Assembly: GCA_022559845.1 (NCBI GenBank)
Contig: CM040118.1
Span: 238,251,224 to 238,315,223, forward strand
Source of the DNA: Amorphophallus konjac
Taxonomy: Eukaryota > Streptophyta > Magnoliopsida > Alismatales > Araceae
Direction: 5' to 3'
Length of the DNA: 64,000 nt
A program made the position numbers and the translations under genes. The notes beneath the pieces are model-generated. The model was not told where the DNA came from, did no database searches, and saw nothing but the letters and a program-made list of their open reading frames with translations. Shown here one piece after another: positions 35,183-47,543 of this stretch (positions are counted from its first letter, which is position 1; each line of letters begins with the position of its first letter).

Positions 35183-36150
35183 AGCCCAAAGAATGGATCA
35201 AGAAAATGGACCAAAAGGGATGCCTTATTGAATTTACAAGCCCAACTCAAAAACATGAATTTCTCCCCTTTTTTTTGAATCTCTTTTGATGATTTTTTTG
35301 TGTTTTATTTTCAATGCAATGAAATCAACAACTATATGAATAATGCATACAACATGATGATTTTTTTTTGTGTTATATTTTTTTTTGAAAACTTCTAAGG
35401 GCAAGCTAACTTCGGGGTGCTTCATGGTACAATCTGCCCGGTGTCCGTGAGGGAATCCACAGGTGCGGGGGCTTATGGAGGTCTTGGAAAAGGATATTCT
35501 GCTCCAAAGAGACGGAATGCTCAATGGAGGGTCCTTCCAATTCTAAGAAGGGTGTGTCTAAATTGCCCTTAAATAGGGGAAAGAGAGAAGAAGAGAATTT
35601 TTTTTAAATGATGCAAGTAAATGAACAAAGAATCAACTAAATGCAACTATGCATGTAAGATATGCAACTACTATGATATCATGATGATGATGCAATTTTT
35701 TTTTTATTTTTTGTTTTTTTTCAGATATTTTTTCAATTTTTTTTGAAGAGAGACGAATAAAGGACAACTAGAAACTAAAAATACTAGAAAATATGTAAAT
35801 CTACTTGAAAATAAAGCCTAACAGCATGTTTTTTGTGGTTTTTGGTTTTTTGATTTTTTTTTATTTTTCAGAAATTTTTTTAATTCTTTTAGATTTTTCA
35901 AAAAAATTTCAGATTTTATTGGAAATACATAAAATAGAACTTATTCCTACGCTTACTGACCTTTAGCGAAACTTTCTGATTTTCTACGACAGTTGATTTT
36001 CTGTAGCTTTTCAAGTTCAAATTTAACCTTTTTCTTGATTTTAAAATTTTTAATTTATTTTTAATTTTTTCTGTAAAATAAAAATAGTTAAATTAGTATA
36101 CAAATATACACATCAAACACAAAAATTTTCAACTATCAAAAATTATTTCC
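35183..36150 (-). other. Athila-like leader, copy 2
   Basis: Untranslated, with many A/T runs. It contains the conserved block at 35447-35485. The primer site beyond it (about 36152-36169) has decayed. Confidence 0.7.
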
Positions 36151-36174
36151 TACCCTGACAATAGTGCCAAAAAT

Positions 36175-36755
36175 TGATGTGCCACTCGTCGTTAAAAATA
36201 TCGTGCCACAATTTTAAAAAATACCGCACTCACTTACTAAAAAGATTTAAAATCCAAGTAGAGTGGTGAGAACGAGTCGATCCCACGGGGTGGAATATTT
36301 TCAATGAAAACAAGTTGAAAAATCCTTATATTTGCGGATATCGAGTTTAGATTGAGCTTATGAAAAAGGAAAATAAACTTACATGCAAATATACTATCTA
36401 AAGAATATGAGAGGGTTGAGAAGAGAAATTAGGAGGGGGTAGAGAGAGAAAAAGAAGAACACAATTACAAAAATTAACTTTTATTACTAAGAGAAAAGAT
36501 TACAAGTCTATGAAAGTGAAGATTACAACTTGCATAAAAATAAAAGAACAATAGAAGAAAAGAGCCAGGAAAGTAGAAGAATAGCGTCGTCCACATTCCG
36601 TGCCGAGCCTTTGAGTGGTCGCCCCACTTTGGAGATGAACACTACCATAAGAGCATCGAAGAAGAAGATCTGCCTTGGGGATTTGAGAAGAATATAGAAG
36701 AGGTGGGAGATATATAAGAGGAGGAAGGTTAAAATCTAAGAAAAATAGTAATGCA
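36175..36755 (-). repeat. Truncated 5' LTR of copy 2
   Basis: Matches 30475-31055 of the complete LTR, then switches to 3' untranslated sequence (compare 32190). The outer LTR, including the TATA box, is deleted. Confidence 0.78.
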
Positions 36756-37939
36756 ATTAGATTAAAACTTAGGACCAACAAGAGTTTACAAAGCTCATAC
36801 ATTTATATCCAGTTATTCTTTCACAGAATCAACCAAGGATTAGGAATTCGGAAGCATTAACACACACTAGCCTTAGTTTTGAAATTTAGGTACAAGATTA
36901 AGAATACAAAACAAAGTCAATAGTACTTGTGCATCTGTAATACTAAATCCACAGCATAGATAATTACATCCCTCATTTACTATTGTAGATATGTGTCCTT
37001 CAACTCTGCACCTCTTAGATCAGAGCATTGAGCACAATAGCTTTTGCTTACCATTCTTTTCTCTCTTTTTTCATTCTTTTTTTCAACATTTTTTTCAATA
37101 CACACATGATGTTGCACATCCCTTCACTATTTGACGCGAACCTCGACTCTTATCTTCGGAGAAGTAGGTCCGGTTACTAAGATCAGGGGTCCCTTCTCTA
37201 TTTGATGCGAAGCTCAACACTTGTTGGTGAAGCAGGCCCAATTACTAAGATTATGTGCATTTTTCATGGTATTTTGTTTTTTCAACAAGGTATTTTTGCA
37301 CTTATTTGATGGATAAATTTGACAGATATGTTTATCAAAAAGATCTCATCTCTAATAAATGTAGAGTATTAGACACCACTCCAAAATAACAGAAGGCTTG
37401 TCCTACTTTTTTCATTAGCGTGCAAAGTAAAAAAAAATTTCGAAGTGTTCATGAACTTTAAAGAGATTCTTAAATCAGTTTTCCATGACTAGATCGAATA
37501 AATTGTCTATCATCATTCTTCCTAGTCTTTCCTATTCCAGAATTACCTTTAATTCAAGCATGAATCAAGAAAACTCAGTCGGGAAGTTCACCTTTTCACT
37601 TTATATGATGTGAAGGATAGAAGGATATGCAGGACATTAAGCAAGAACTCATGTCAGGTTATACTATATGTATCATGAAATTTTTCTCTCCCCCCCAACT
37701 TGAATGACATTGTCCTCAATGGCAAATATAAGCAATAAAAATAACAGAACAATATAACAATAACGATAGCTAAGAAGGACAGAAACAACTTGATATGTAG
37801 GGCGAAATTCCATCATTGATATAGATGACAAGAACTTCATCTTCTTGGCCCTTACCTATTCACTGAGAAATAAACGAAAATAAAATAACAAATAACAAAA
37901 ATATTGGGTTGCCTCCCAGAAGCGCTAAGTTTACCGTCT
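36756..37939 (-). other. 3' untranslated region of copy 3
   Basis: Parallel to 32190-33377, with the same 72-bp duplication at 37121-37262 and a G-rich motif near 37687-37702. No gene seen. Confidence 0.65.
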
Positions 37940-38622
37940 TCAGTCAAACGCATGTAAGCTCCATAACCAACATATGGATTTGAGAATGAGCCACCATGTG
38001 ATCTCATCTTCTTTCAAGTTCCACCGTTTGTACCATGCAAAGATAAGATCATAAAAAAATGTAGGTGGACTAGAGGTAGGTTGATTGTTAACATAATTGA
38101 TATTGTCATGTACGGCATATGTTAACAACCTTTCTTTCGTGGGGGTCATGTAAAGATCAATATTTATTATTTTTAGTTTGGCTAGCATTTCAAACCATGG
38201 TAGATCAAGCATGCCAAAATGACATCCCCAATCATAAAATGGAGGAGGAATTATCATATCATCAATTATAAAATATTCCTCTCCAGACTTAAGATCGTTA
38301 TAAGTGTTGAAAATATTAATGTGGACCTTGTTATCAATAAAAATTTCTTCTACAACCTCAATTTTAAAATTTCCTTGTATATTGTTGAGGTGGCAATAGA
38401 TCAAAAGGTGAGAGGATCCCATCAAATGATTAGTGTCAAGGAGATAAGTAAGATCGGGAGTAAAAGAGACATGCTCCTCAACAACATGAAAGTTGTGGGG
38501 CTCAATAGGTTCTGACAGCTCGGATAATTGAAGAATGTCCACCGTGAAGTCAGATTCACCGAGGTCATGAAGAGGTAGAAGATCAATACCCTCGCCTTGA
38601 TCACAAGATGCCCAATCGAGAT
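37940..38622 (-). pseudogene. C-terminal part of the Athila-like ORF, copy 3
   Basis: The longest intact stretch of this domain in the window: from 38622 to the TGA at 37940 the frame is open. It contains FTVDILQLSEL, GNFKIEVVEEIFIDN, EEYFIIDDMIIPPP, YMTPTKERLLTYAVHDN, IFAWYKRW and LKEDEITWWLILKS. Hydrophobic and charged residues alternate, with no membrane segment or Cys cluster. Function unknown. The upstream half of the same ORF is at 60153-61272 beyond the Tat insertion. Confidence 0.7.
38618..38622 (+). other. Target site duplication GAGAT (left copy of Tat)
   Basis: Repeated at 60148-60152; undisrupted copy 2 reads AATCGAGATAAAAG at the same site. Confidence 0.93.
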
Positions 38623-38988
38623 TGAGGAGGGTAAATCTGGTTTGACCCAAGGACGGCCCAGGCGCGAGCGGCCCATTAAGGTTTGGAAGCGCTGTGCCCA
38701 CGCTAGGGGCAAACATGCACGCCCAATCCAGTAAGAGGATCTACACGCCTCTTGGATCGACTCCTACGGCCCCTACCTTTCTCTTACTCTACTCTGCTCT
38801 ATCGCTCATTAAATCCCTTGCTGACTTTAGCATTAGAGAGTTGTCCCCTGGGGTAACACCCGGGACTCCTTCTGATGCCCTTATGGTTTCTTGGCATGTG
38901 CAGGCATCCACGGGCACGAGATGATTTTCCCCAACAAATAAATAGAGAAGGTGGTACGTGGCCTAGGAACCATTTTCCTACCGCTACA
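38623..38988 (+). repeat. Tat 5' LTR (366 bp)
   Basis: Starts TGAGGAGGGTAAATCTGG and ends CCGCTACA. Pairs without gaps with 59782-60147. Confidence 0.92.
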
Positions 38989-38992
38989 CTTC

Positions 38993-39011
38993 TTGGCGCC
39001 GTCTGTGGGAA
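38993..39011 (+). other. Tat primer binding site
   Basis: TTGGCGCCGTCTGTGGGAA, four bases after the LTR. This sequence is common in plant Tat-lineage elements. Confidence 0.88.
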
Positions 39012-39027
39012 CCACGAGCGAAAAGCT

Positions 39028-39768
39028 ATGGCGCCCCGTGGAAGCCTTCGCAATGCCAGCAACCGGGGGCAAGGATCCCACCAGGGACCCAACTCCCGCC
39101 GGGAGTCGCAAGAAGCTTCTTTCACGCACCGCCGACAAGCGGTCACCCGAGGTGACCTAGATGAGGTCCGCCAGGAAATACGAGTCCTAGCGGAATTCTG
39201 CCGAGAGCTCCGAGACCAGAGGCCTCAGCACCCCCCACCCGAGCGACGAGCGGGCGGAGAAGGCCAAGCTGGAGAAAATTTCCAACAGCTACGAGAGGCG
39301 TCCCGCGCCTCCGTCACAAGATATCGACGATCGCGCAGCGTACCCGTGTCTACGGGACGCAGCCCCCTCCACTCTAATCCGGAGATGGGCCGCCAGCTCC
39401 AGCGGTTCAACGAGATAGAGGACAAGGTCCGGAACCTGGACGACGTCCTCCTGGCCGCTAAGAATTATGGCCTCATCGACGACGACCAAGACTTCCATGC
39501 CCCCTTTTCTAGGGAGATCATGGAAGCGCCCATCCCGCCGAAGCTTCAGTTGCCATCGTTCGCCTATTACGACGGCACCACCGACCCGGCCGACCACTTG
39601 CACGGCTTCGAGTCCCACCTGGTTTTCCACCGGGCCTCGGACACCGTAAAGTGCCTAGCATTCGTCACCACTCTTCGAGAGAACGCCCGGGCGTGGTTCG
39701 AGTCCCCACCGGCCGGGACAATCTCCTCCTTCCAACTGCTCAAGCGGTTGTTCAGGGAGAACTTTGTA
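39028..39768 (+). pseudogene. Tat gag, N-terminal part (interrupted)
   Basis: The ATG at 39028, 17 bases after the PBS, opens 247 codons. An Arg-rich head (about 1-120) is followed by the capsid-like domain: KLQLPSFAYYDGTTDPADHL, HRASDTVKCLAFVTTLRENA, then RAWFESPPAGTISSFQLL. The frame is open until the Tekay 2 insertion and resumes in the same frame at 50621. Confidence 0.88.
39764..39768 (+). other. Target site duplication TTGTA (left copy of Tekay 2)
   Basis: Repeated at 50616-50620. Confidence 0.93.
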
Positions 39769-40032
39769 TGTAGTGCCCCAGAACTTCATAAATAATAAAG
39801 GCCTAAATAAATTTATTAATAAGTCATTATAAGGCCAAGTGGTGTTAATCAATTAACCCAACCCACTTAATTAAAGTCCAAAAGGTTTTAACTCTGGCCC
39901 ATTAAGTTAGGCCCATATTCTAGAAGGTATTCAAGCCTATCCACAGATTTTAGGATAAGTATTAATTATATATAATGATGTGAATAATTAACAAAAGAGT
40001 TTTAATGATTTAGAAATTCTACCTACGATGAC

Positions 40033-41697
40033 TGTAACGGTCTATCGTAAGACCGCTACATCAATGTAACGCGTGGTCTCAAGACCGTTACATGCCTGTA
40101 AGTTTCATGAGTGAAGGCACTCATGAAAAGATTGGAACTTGATGATCCTATCCACTATGGATCGACTTCGGAAGGCTTGTAATGTTACTAAGGACTTTTA
40201 GAGATTGGGATTTGATGAAATAAGGACTCTAAACTCGATCTAATCCTTAAACCCTAGCCTAAACTCTATAAATAGGGCATAGTTTTGAACTGTGCGACCC
40301 CTACTTTTGGGACGTAAAGAAGCAAGATAAGGAGTCATTATCTCAGGTAAGTTCTTTAGAGGTATTTATTTATAATACTTTAGACTAACTCCCCTCCGAA
40401 TTTCACATCTTTAGGTCAAGAGGGCGTGGAGTTAGAGCCTAAAGAAGTTGCTGAAAAAGTCACAAGAGAAGGAAGGGATCTAGGGCAGGGTTCTCAACCA
40501 AATTCAGAAACTATAGTCTATGTAAAAGGTAGGTTATCTCATGAACGGCAAAAATATCATGATAGGACTAAAAGCCCTCTGGTTTGATTGAATTCCATAC
40601 ATTATAGAGCATTGATTTCGTGTTTTATTTATTCTATGCACATCATGCACCTCTTAGCCAAATTAAGAAATTAAAACATGACTATTCATCTATTCATGAT
40701 TACCTATGCATGTAGATGGCCTTACTTCGTTAACATGACTAGAAACTCATCATGTTTTGATAAAAAACATGATGTGAGTTGATCTCTTAGTTTCTATGAT
40801 TATTTTCTGTTAACAGATACTGTAACGCACTAGCATAGGACCGTCACTTTCAAGTAACGGCCCTACTACAGACCGTTACAAACTCTGTAGTATTTGAATT
40901 GCACGGATGTTTCTAGCGCGCTTGGACAGACGCGTTACATTCAAGTAACGACTTGATCATGACCGTCACTTTCACTGTGACGCCCCATCTTAAGACCGTT
41001 ATATCCTGCGTTCTGTCAACCCTAAGACAGAAAATAACTTGCCAAGATTATTTATTGATTAAGCATAGTTACTTAAGTTTTAACCTGATTATATGATTTT
41101 TTTTGGATATCTGATTGTGCATGATAGGTATTGCATGTTTTGATATCTTAATGATATTTTAAGGATATGTTAATTTCATGCCAAAATTCTATAGTCTTGT
41201 ATTATAAAGCATGACTTTTAGACATTGTATTGACGGAGTTCACCACGATTTTCACTTTGATTATACATGTCTCTCTTTGTCAATAGAGTCAATTCTATAA
41301 GTACATGGCACATATTCCGGTATGTTGTCATTAGTTCACACTTTGCACTATAGGAACACAATCTTGGACATGAGGACCTCTCTATTGGATATTCCTTCCA
41401 ATGGACTAGGAAATCATTGTTTCAAGGCCTCCGTAATTCTCCGCGAGCCTGGGATTCTCACTAGGACGCCGAGTTGGTTGTACCAATGAAAGCCCATTAA
41501 TTAGAACACTCTATCGTGGTTTTGATTCTTGAAATGTAACGGCCTTGAACTGGACCGTCAGGATCACGTAACGGCCCAGTGCCAGACCGTCACATTCCTC
41601 TGGGTCTATTTTTATCCTTCTGGACTCGGATCACTGTAACGGCCTATGACTGGCGCGTTACATAATGTAACGGCCCAGCAAATGACCGTTACATAGC
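40033..41697. repeat. About 11 inverted repeats GTAACGGTC...GACCGTTAC (5' LTR)
   Basis: Two units lie upstream of the TATA box (40033-40095), five at 40829-41015 and four at 41535-41697. Arms are 7-10 bases and spacers 5-9. One unit swaps both arms to GCGC/GCGC (near 40916-40942). The paired units in the 3' LTR lie near 47807-47870, 48587-48775 and 49300-49463. Confidence 0.85.
40267..40274 (+). promoter_or_regulatory. TATA box of Tekay 2 5' LTR
   Basis: TATAAATA in CTCTATAAATAGGGCATAG. The equivalent in the 3' LTR is 48041-48048. Confidence 0.75.
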
Positions 41698-42856
41698 TTG
41701 TTTATGTTAACCCAAGGTTTGACCAAGGGTTGATATTCCAATGATTCTAGACAAACCTTGATGATCTAGAACTTGTCATATTGCTTAAATTGATCTAAAA
41801 GAAATGGAAGTTAAGGAAAATACCGTTACGCGGTCGATTTATTTCTATGAGCATGACATTGTTTAAAGTCTATTTCTTGACTCCTACATTCTTATGTTGA
41901 AGCATTCATTCATTGATTTTAGTTATCATGGAATTATTGGAAGTGCTATATTCTTGACCATATGTTACTGTTATACTATGTGGAAGTAGCTTAATTTATA
42001 ACTGAAGATGCGATCGAGCACTGATTGTGTTCAAGGGCTCTATGCTAGTCCCCTCGACTGATTGCCGGAAACATACTATTTTATAAACCATGGGGTATGA
42101 TGCTACTGGCGTCGCATTGCGCTGGGAGTACTATTTCTATAAATAAGTGAAGATCCACGGCACGACATGACATTCTTGCTTGATATTCCACAGAAATTCA
42201 CGAACTATGTACTCAAAAGAGACTAGTGTGATGAATATGTGGCTTGCTAGTACAATATCGTTACATTCTTGTTCATGGAAGGCCAATATTATGTTCTTGT
42301 TATATTCTTGCTAGCTCATTCTTGATCATTCTATCTTACATGGTTATCTTGTTTATATTGATTTGATCGCATGATTGATTCGCATTCGCATGATTTTACC
42401 TTATTTCTTTATAGTTAAAATGATAATTACTTAAATAGTGCCTTCATGTTGATGCGAAGATACCTACTGGGCAAGTGTGCTCATGACCTATTTTCCAATG
42501 TTTTTCAGGAAATGAAAGTGAGTCGGGTTCGGATTCAGATTATTCAAGTAGCGGATCCGAGAGCGATTAAAGATGAGTGAAGACTTAAGAAGTCTATAAT
42601 GTCTAGATTGAGTCAATGTAATTTTCCTATTTCTTGAGTCTAGTAGAATGAAAATCAAATTAGTGATTGTATCTTTTAATATTGAGCATTATGATATGAA
42701 GTTGAAGTTGATTAAATCATGTGCAATTGCATTTACTTGTGTGATTGTCTCGCGCTCTGATTGATTCTTGCTTGCAAGAGGCTTACCATGCCGGCTGTTT
42801 ACGCTCCCCGAGCGAGTCTTCCGCTGTAATAAAGGCTCGGGGCGTGACAGTTAAGT

Positions 42857-42869
42857 TGGTATCAGAGCC
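42857..42869 (+). other. tRNA-Met primer binding site of Tekay 2
   Basis: TGGTATCAGAGCC, seven bases after the LTR end. Confidence 0.93.
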
Positions 42870-43089
42870 TAAGTCTCAGGACTTAAGGAAAAGAGTCATG
42901 TCATAGGATAAGTCCAAGGTTTAAAGACCCATACCTATGAACTAAGGAAGAAAATTTCCGTACCCATGTGAGAATTGGGTAGATCCCGGGATAAGATAGC
43001 TAATTAGTTTAAGATTTATTATGCTTATTCCAATATTCATGAGAAATAACAAGTTGTTATTTTCTCTCAGGTACCTTATTATTCTTATC

Positions 43090-46000
43090 ATGCCTCATCG
43101 CGTAGATTGGGACGGTATGCAACAAACTGTTGCCGGCCTCACCCAGACACTGCAAACTATAGCACAAGGTGGTGCGGGGGCAAGGGCAGGAGACCTTCAT
43201 CGTAATTTCTGAAGTCTAAATCCTCCGCGTTTCTATGGATCTTCCAATCCAAACGAAGTAGAAAATTGGATCGACGAGATGAATAGGATATTTGAGATTA
43301 TTCAATGCACTGATCAGGAGACAGTCTGTCTAGCTACGTTCCAATTAAACAAGGATGCTCGCACTTGGTTGAAATCGGTTCCGGCACCTCCAGCCGATGC
43401 GCCACATACATGGAATGTTTTTCTCACTTTATTCCGTGCCAAATATTTCTCCGAGCATGTAAAGGAAAGGAAGGCTATGGATTTTGCCTCCCTTCGTCAA
43501 GGGATGATGTCCGTGACTGAATATGAGTTGCAGTTTTCAAGGCTAGCACCGTATGCACCACATTTGATTAGTACAGACTTATTAAAAGCAAACCGATTTA
43601 TGGACGGGTTACGGCCCGATTTCATTCAACAACTGGGGACACAGAATATCCGCACTTATGCGGAGATGGTTCAAAGGGCATATTTATGCGAGAGGACCTT
43701 AGAGAAGGTCGAAAGGTTGAAAGGAAAGGGAGAAGAATCTAGCCGGCGCTCTGATCGGCATTATAAGAAGGAGAAGTTCAGCATCACGGAACCATACAAA
43801 AGCCGTGATAATAAGAAAAGATCAAGGAACGGGAACGGTGGAAGTTCTCAAAAGAGTAGTAAAAAGGTGAAGGAAGAAAAGGAGCAAGTCGCCTCGGCGT
43901 GCACCTTTTGTGAGAAATTCGGCCACTCGGCTGAAGAATGCTGGAAGCGCCTAGGTGCTTGTTTGCGTTGTGGAAGTAGGGAGCATCGTGTGCCAGATTA
44001 CCCCCTTATGAAAGACCAACAACATAATGGAGGACGTAGGAGGCAGGCTCACCTCAATGCAGTTATAGATGAAGAAGAAGCGCCTAGGGATCAAAATGAT
44101 GGGCTCATGGAAGGTACTCTTCAAATCTGTTCTCGTCCTGCATTCGTGCTATTTGATACTGGTGCTTCTCATTCTTTTATCTCCACCACTTTTGCAAAAA
44201 CCTTACCAACTGCATCAGTTCCCCTACCTTCAAATCTCGCTATTACTACACCTTTAGGATCTGGAACTAAGCTTACCAACTATTATCCTGATTGTGAGGT
44301 AGTGGTAGAAGGACACAATCTCCCTGCAAACTTAATATGCCTTGATATGAAAGGTTATGATGTCATTTTTGGGGTAGATTGGCTTGTAGACCATGATGCC
44401 TATATCAACTGTCGAAATATGATTATATCTTTTCGAAAGCCCGGTCTTCCAAGATTTTCTTTTCTTGTCATCAAATACAAGAAGCATCCTACCATTATAT
44501 CTTCTCTTCACGCCTGCAAACTTATCTCGAAAGGATGTGAAATTTTTCTTGCTTCAGTCATTGTCACCGAATCTAAGGAAATTATCCTAACAAACATTCC
44601 TATTGCAAATGAATTCCCTGACGTGTTCCCATCCAAACTACCTAGCTTACCACCCGAGAGGGAAGTAAACTTTACCATTGAACTCATTCCAAGTGCAGCA
44701 CCTGTTTCTATAGCCTCTTACAGGATGTCCCCCATAGAACTTAAGGAACTAAAGAAGCAATTACAGGAACTTCTAGACAAGGGTTTTATCAGACCTAGCA
44801 CATCCCCTTGGGGTGTGCCGGTTCTATTTGTCAAGAAGAAGGATGGTTCTCTCAGGTTATGCATTGACTACCGATTGAATCAACTTACAATCAAGAACAA
44901 ATACCCATTGTCGCGTATTGATGAGCTCTTCGATCAGCTTTCCGAAGCAGAATATTTTTCTAAGATTGACCTAAGATCAGGTTATCATCAGCTTAGAATC
45001 AAAGAAGAGGACATTTACAAATCGGCTTTTCGAAGTCGTTATGGCCACTATGAATTCGTGGTAATGCCGTTTGGGTTAACTAATGCCCCAGCAGCATTCA
45101 TGCAACTTATGAACAGTGTCTTCCAGCCATATTTAGATCAGTTCATCGTCGTCTTCATCGATGATATCCTGATATACTCCAAGACAAAAGAAGAACATGA
45201 AGAACATCTAAGGATAGCCTTGCAAACACTTAGAGAACGTAAACTTTATGCCAAACTTAATAAGTGTGAATTTTGGCTCAAGGAAGTCTCGTTCCTAGGC
45301 CACATTATTTCAAAAGAAGGTATTGCTGTGGATCCTTCTAAGGTAAAAGCTGTCAGAGATTGGAGTCGACCAACGACTGTGTCTGAAGTTAGAAGCTTTT
45401 TGGGTCTAGCAGGTTATTATAGAAGATTCATAAAGGACTTTTCAAAGATCGCGGTTCCTTTAACTAGACTTACCAGAAAAGAAAATCCTTTTGTCTGGTC
45501 GAAGGACTGTGAGAAGAGTTTCCAAAGTCTTAAGAATCATCTTACAACAGCCCCTGTTTTGTCACTACCAATAGAGGGTGCTGGATTTGAAGTATATACG
45601 GATGCATCTGGAATTGGCATAGGGTGTGTCCTTATGCAAGATGGGAAGGTGATTTGCTATTCTTCAAGACAATTGAAACATCACGAAGAAAATTATCCTG
45701 TACATGATTTGGAATTAGCAGCAGTTATTTTCGCCTTGAAAATTTGGCGTCATTATCTTTATGGAGGAAAGTTCATTGTCTATTAAGACCATAAGAGTTT
45801 GAAATATTTATTTTCTCAAAAAGAGCTTAACATGAGGCAGAGGAGATGGTTGGAATATCTTAAAGGCTTCGATTTCGCTATTCAATATCACCCTGGCAAG
45901 GCAAATGCTATAGCAGATGCACTCAGCAGGAAACCAATGGGTATGTTATCAAGTCTCATGATTAGTATGACTAACCTTGTTCCTCAATTTGCTCAATTGA

Positions 46001-47543
46001 ATCTAGATGTTGACATTAAGAAAGATAATTATTTCATGGCAAATATCCGAGCTCAACCAACATTGATTGAGGATTTGGCCAAGTTACAAGAGGATGACCC
46101 AATTTTACTAGAAATTAAGGCCAATATTGAACAAAGACCAGATTTTTCTATATCCGAAGATGGAAGAATGCTATTCAAGGGCCGAATGTGTATACCCGAT
46201 CATGAAGATACAAAGAAATTGATCTTAGAAGAAGCACATAAATCAAAGTATACCATTCATCCAGGAGGTACAAAAATGTATCAGGATCTCAAAAGAAACT
46301 TTTGGTGGCCCAATATGAAGAGGGAAGTAGCTGACTTCGTATTCGGTGTCTCACATGTCAACAAGTGAAGGCGGAACATTTCAGACCTGCAGGTAAATTA
46401 TATCCCTTAAGTATTCCGGAATGGAAATGGGAGAGCATAGGAATGGATTTCATTTTGGGACTACCTAAGACAAGAGGTGGACACGATGGAATATGGGTAA
46501 TTATAGACCGATTGACTAAATCTGCACATTTCATACTAATAAAAATTCGATGGTCTGTAGATATTCTAGCAGCACTATACATAAAAGAGATTGTCAAGTT
46601 ACATGGAGCTATTGTATCAGATAGAGATCCCCGATTCACATAACAATTCTAGAAGAGCCTACAACATTCACTTGGGACTAGATTGAATTTTAGCACCGCT
46701 TTCCATCCACAAACTGATGGTCAAACAGAAAGGACAAATCAGGTGGTAGAAGATATGCTCAGGGCTTGTGTCATTGATTTTGGAGGAAGTTGGCATGATC
46801 ACTTGCCTTTGGTAGAATTTACATATAACAACAGCTATCAAGCAAGCATACAAATGGCACCTTTTGAAGCTCTATATGGGAAAAGTTGTCGATCACCAAT
46901 ATGTTGGAATGAAATAGGGGAATGATAATTTCTAGGCCCCGACCTTATCAGAGATTCTACAGAAAAAATCAAGCTCATTCAGGAAAGGATGAAAATGGCA
47001 CAAGATAGGCAGAAATCTTATGCTAACAATCGAAGGCGCGACTTGGAATTTCAAGTAGGAGAACATGTATATCTAAAGGTTTCTCCGGGTCATGGTATTC
47101 GAAGATTTGGCATTAAAGGAAAGCTAACTCCAAGGTTCATTGGCCCATTTGAAATTCTTGAAAAGGTCGGTGAAGTGGCTTATAGATTGGCTTTACCTCC
47201 ACAATTAGCAGGAGTTCATGACGTATTTCACGTCTCCATGCTGAAGAAGTATGTATACGATCCTGACCATATTATCACTTATGACAATCTGGAGATTCAG
47301 AAGGACTTGACATATGAACAAACGCCAATGAAGATTTTGGAACGAGAAGTACGTCAACTCAGAAATAAGGTCATTCCTATGGTTAAGATTCAATGGAAGA
47401 AAGCATGGCCTTATGAAGCAACATGGGAAACAGAATCGGCCATGAAGAAAAGATTTCCGGAATTATTTGACTGTAAGTACACTCTCCTCAATCCATGTAT
47501 TGAATTTGGGGACCAAATTCTTTCTAAGTGGGGGAGGGTGTAG
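43090..47543 (+). pseudogene. Tekay 2 gag-pol pseudogene
   Basis: The ATG is at 43090; a TGA at 43210 cuts gag, and the same frame then runs open to 45786. It holds knuckles [14 protein letters not shown] and [14 protein letters not shown] (last Cys lost), protease [10 protein letters not shown], and RT with [10 protein letters not shown] and an intact FIDD box. RNase H is cut by a TAA at 45784. After this the frame reopens to about 46340, where a one-base frameshift lies in the integrase zinc region. The rest of integrase and the chromodomain-like tail (47300-47470) are in the new frame with stops at 46641 and 46923. The normal stop after RFPELF is lost, so the last frame runs into the LTR. 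It cannot make a full polyprotein. Confidence 0.92.
47526..47538 (+). other. Polypurine tract of Tekay 2
   Basis: AAGTGGGGGAGGG directly before TGTAGTGCC. Confidence 0.93.

Larger units (their letters stand above)
30475..36755 (-). mobile_element. Athila-like element, copy 2 (nearly complete)
   Basis: 3' LTR 30475-32152, polypurine tract, 3' untranslated region, ORF 33378-35182, leader, degenerate primer site and the inner part of the 5' LTR (36175 to about 36755). The 5' LTR is then fused directly to the 3' untranslated region of copy 3. No protease, RT, RNase H or integrase signature lies anywhere in the 4-kb interior, so the family looks non-autonomous. Confidence 0.78.
39769..42849 (+). 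repeat. Tekay 2 5' LTR (3081 bp)
   Basis: Starts TGTAGTGCCCCAGAAC and ends CGGGGCGTGACA. A TATAAATA box lies at 40267-40274. Hairpin clusters lie at 40033-40095, 40829-41015 and 41535-41697. The block shared with Tekay 1 and Athila-like leaders lies at 41426-41461. Confidence 0.95.

Noticed and set aside
40033..41697. CRISPR-like palindromic repeats
   Set aside because: Units are degenerate, irregularly spaced, paired in both LTRs of a plant retrotransposon, and have no cas genes or unique spacers.
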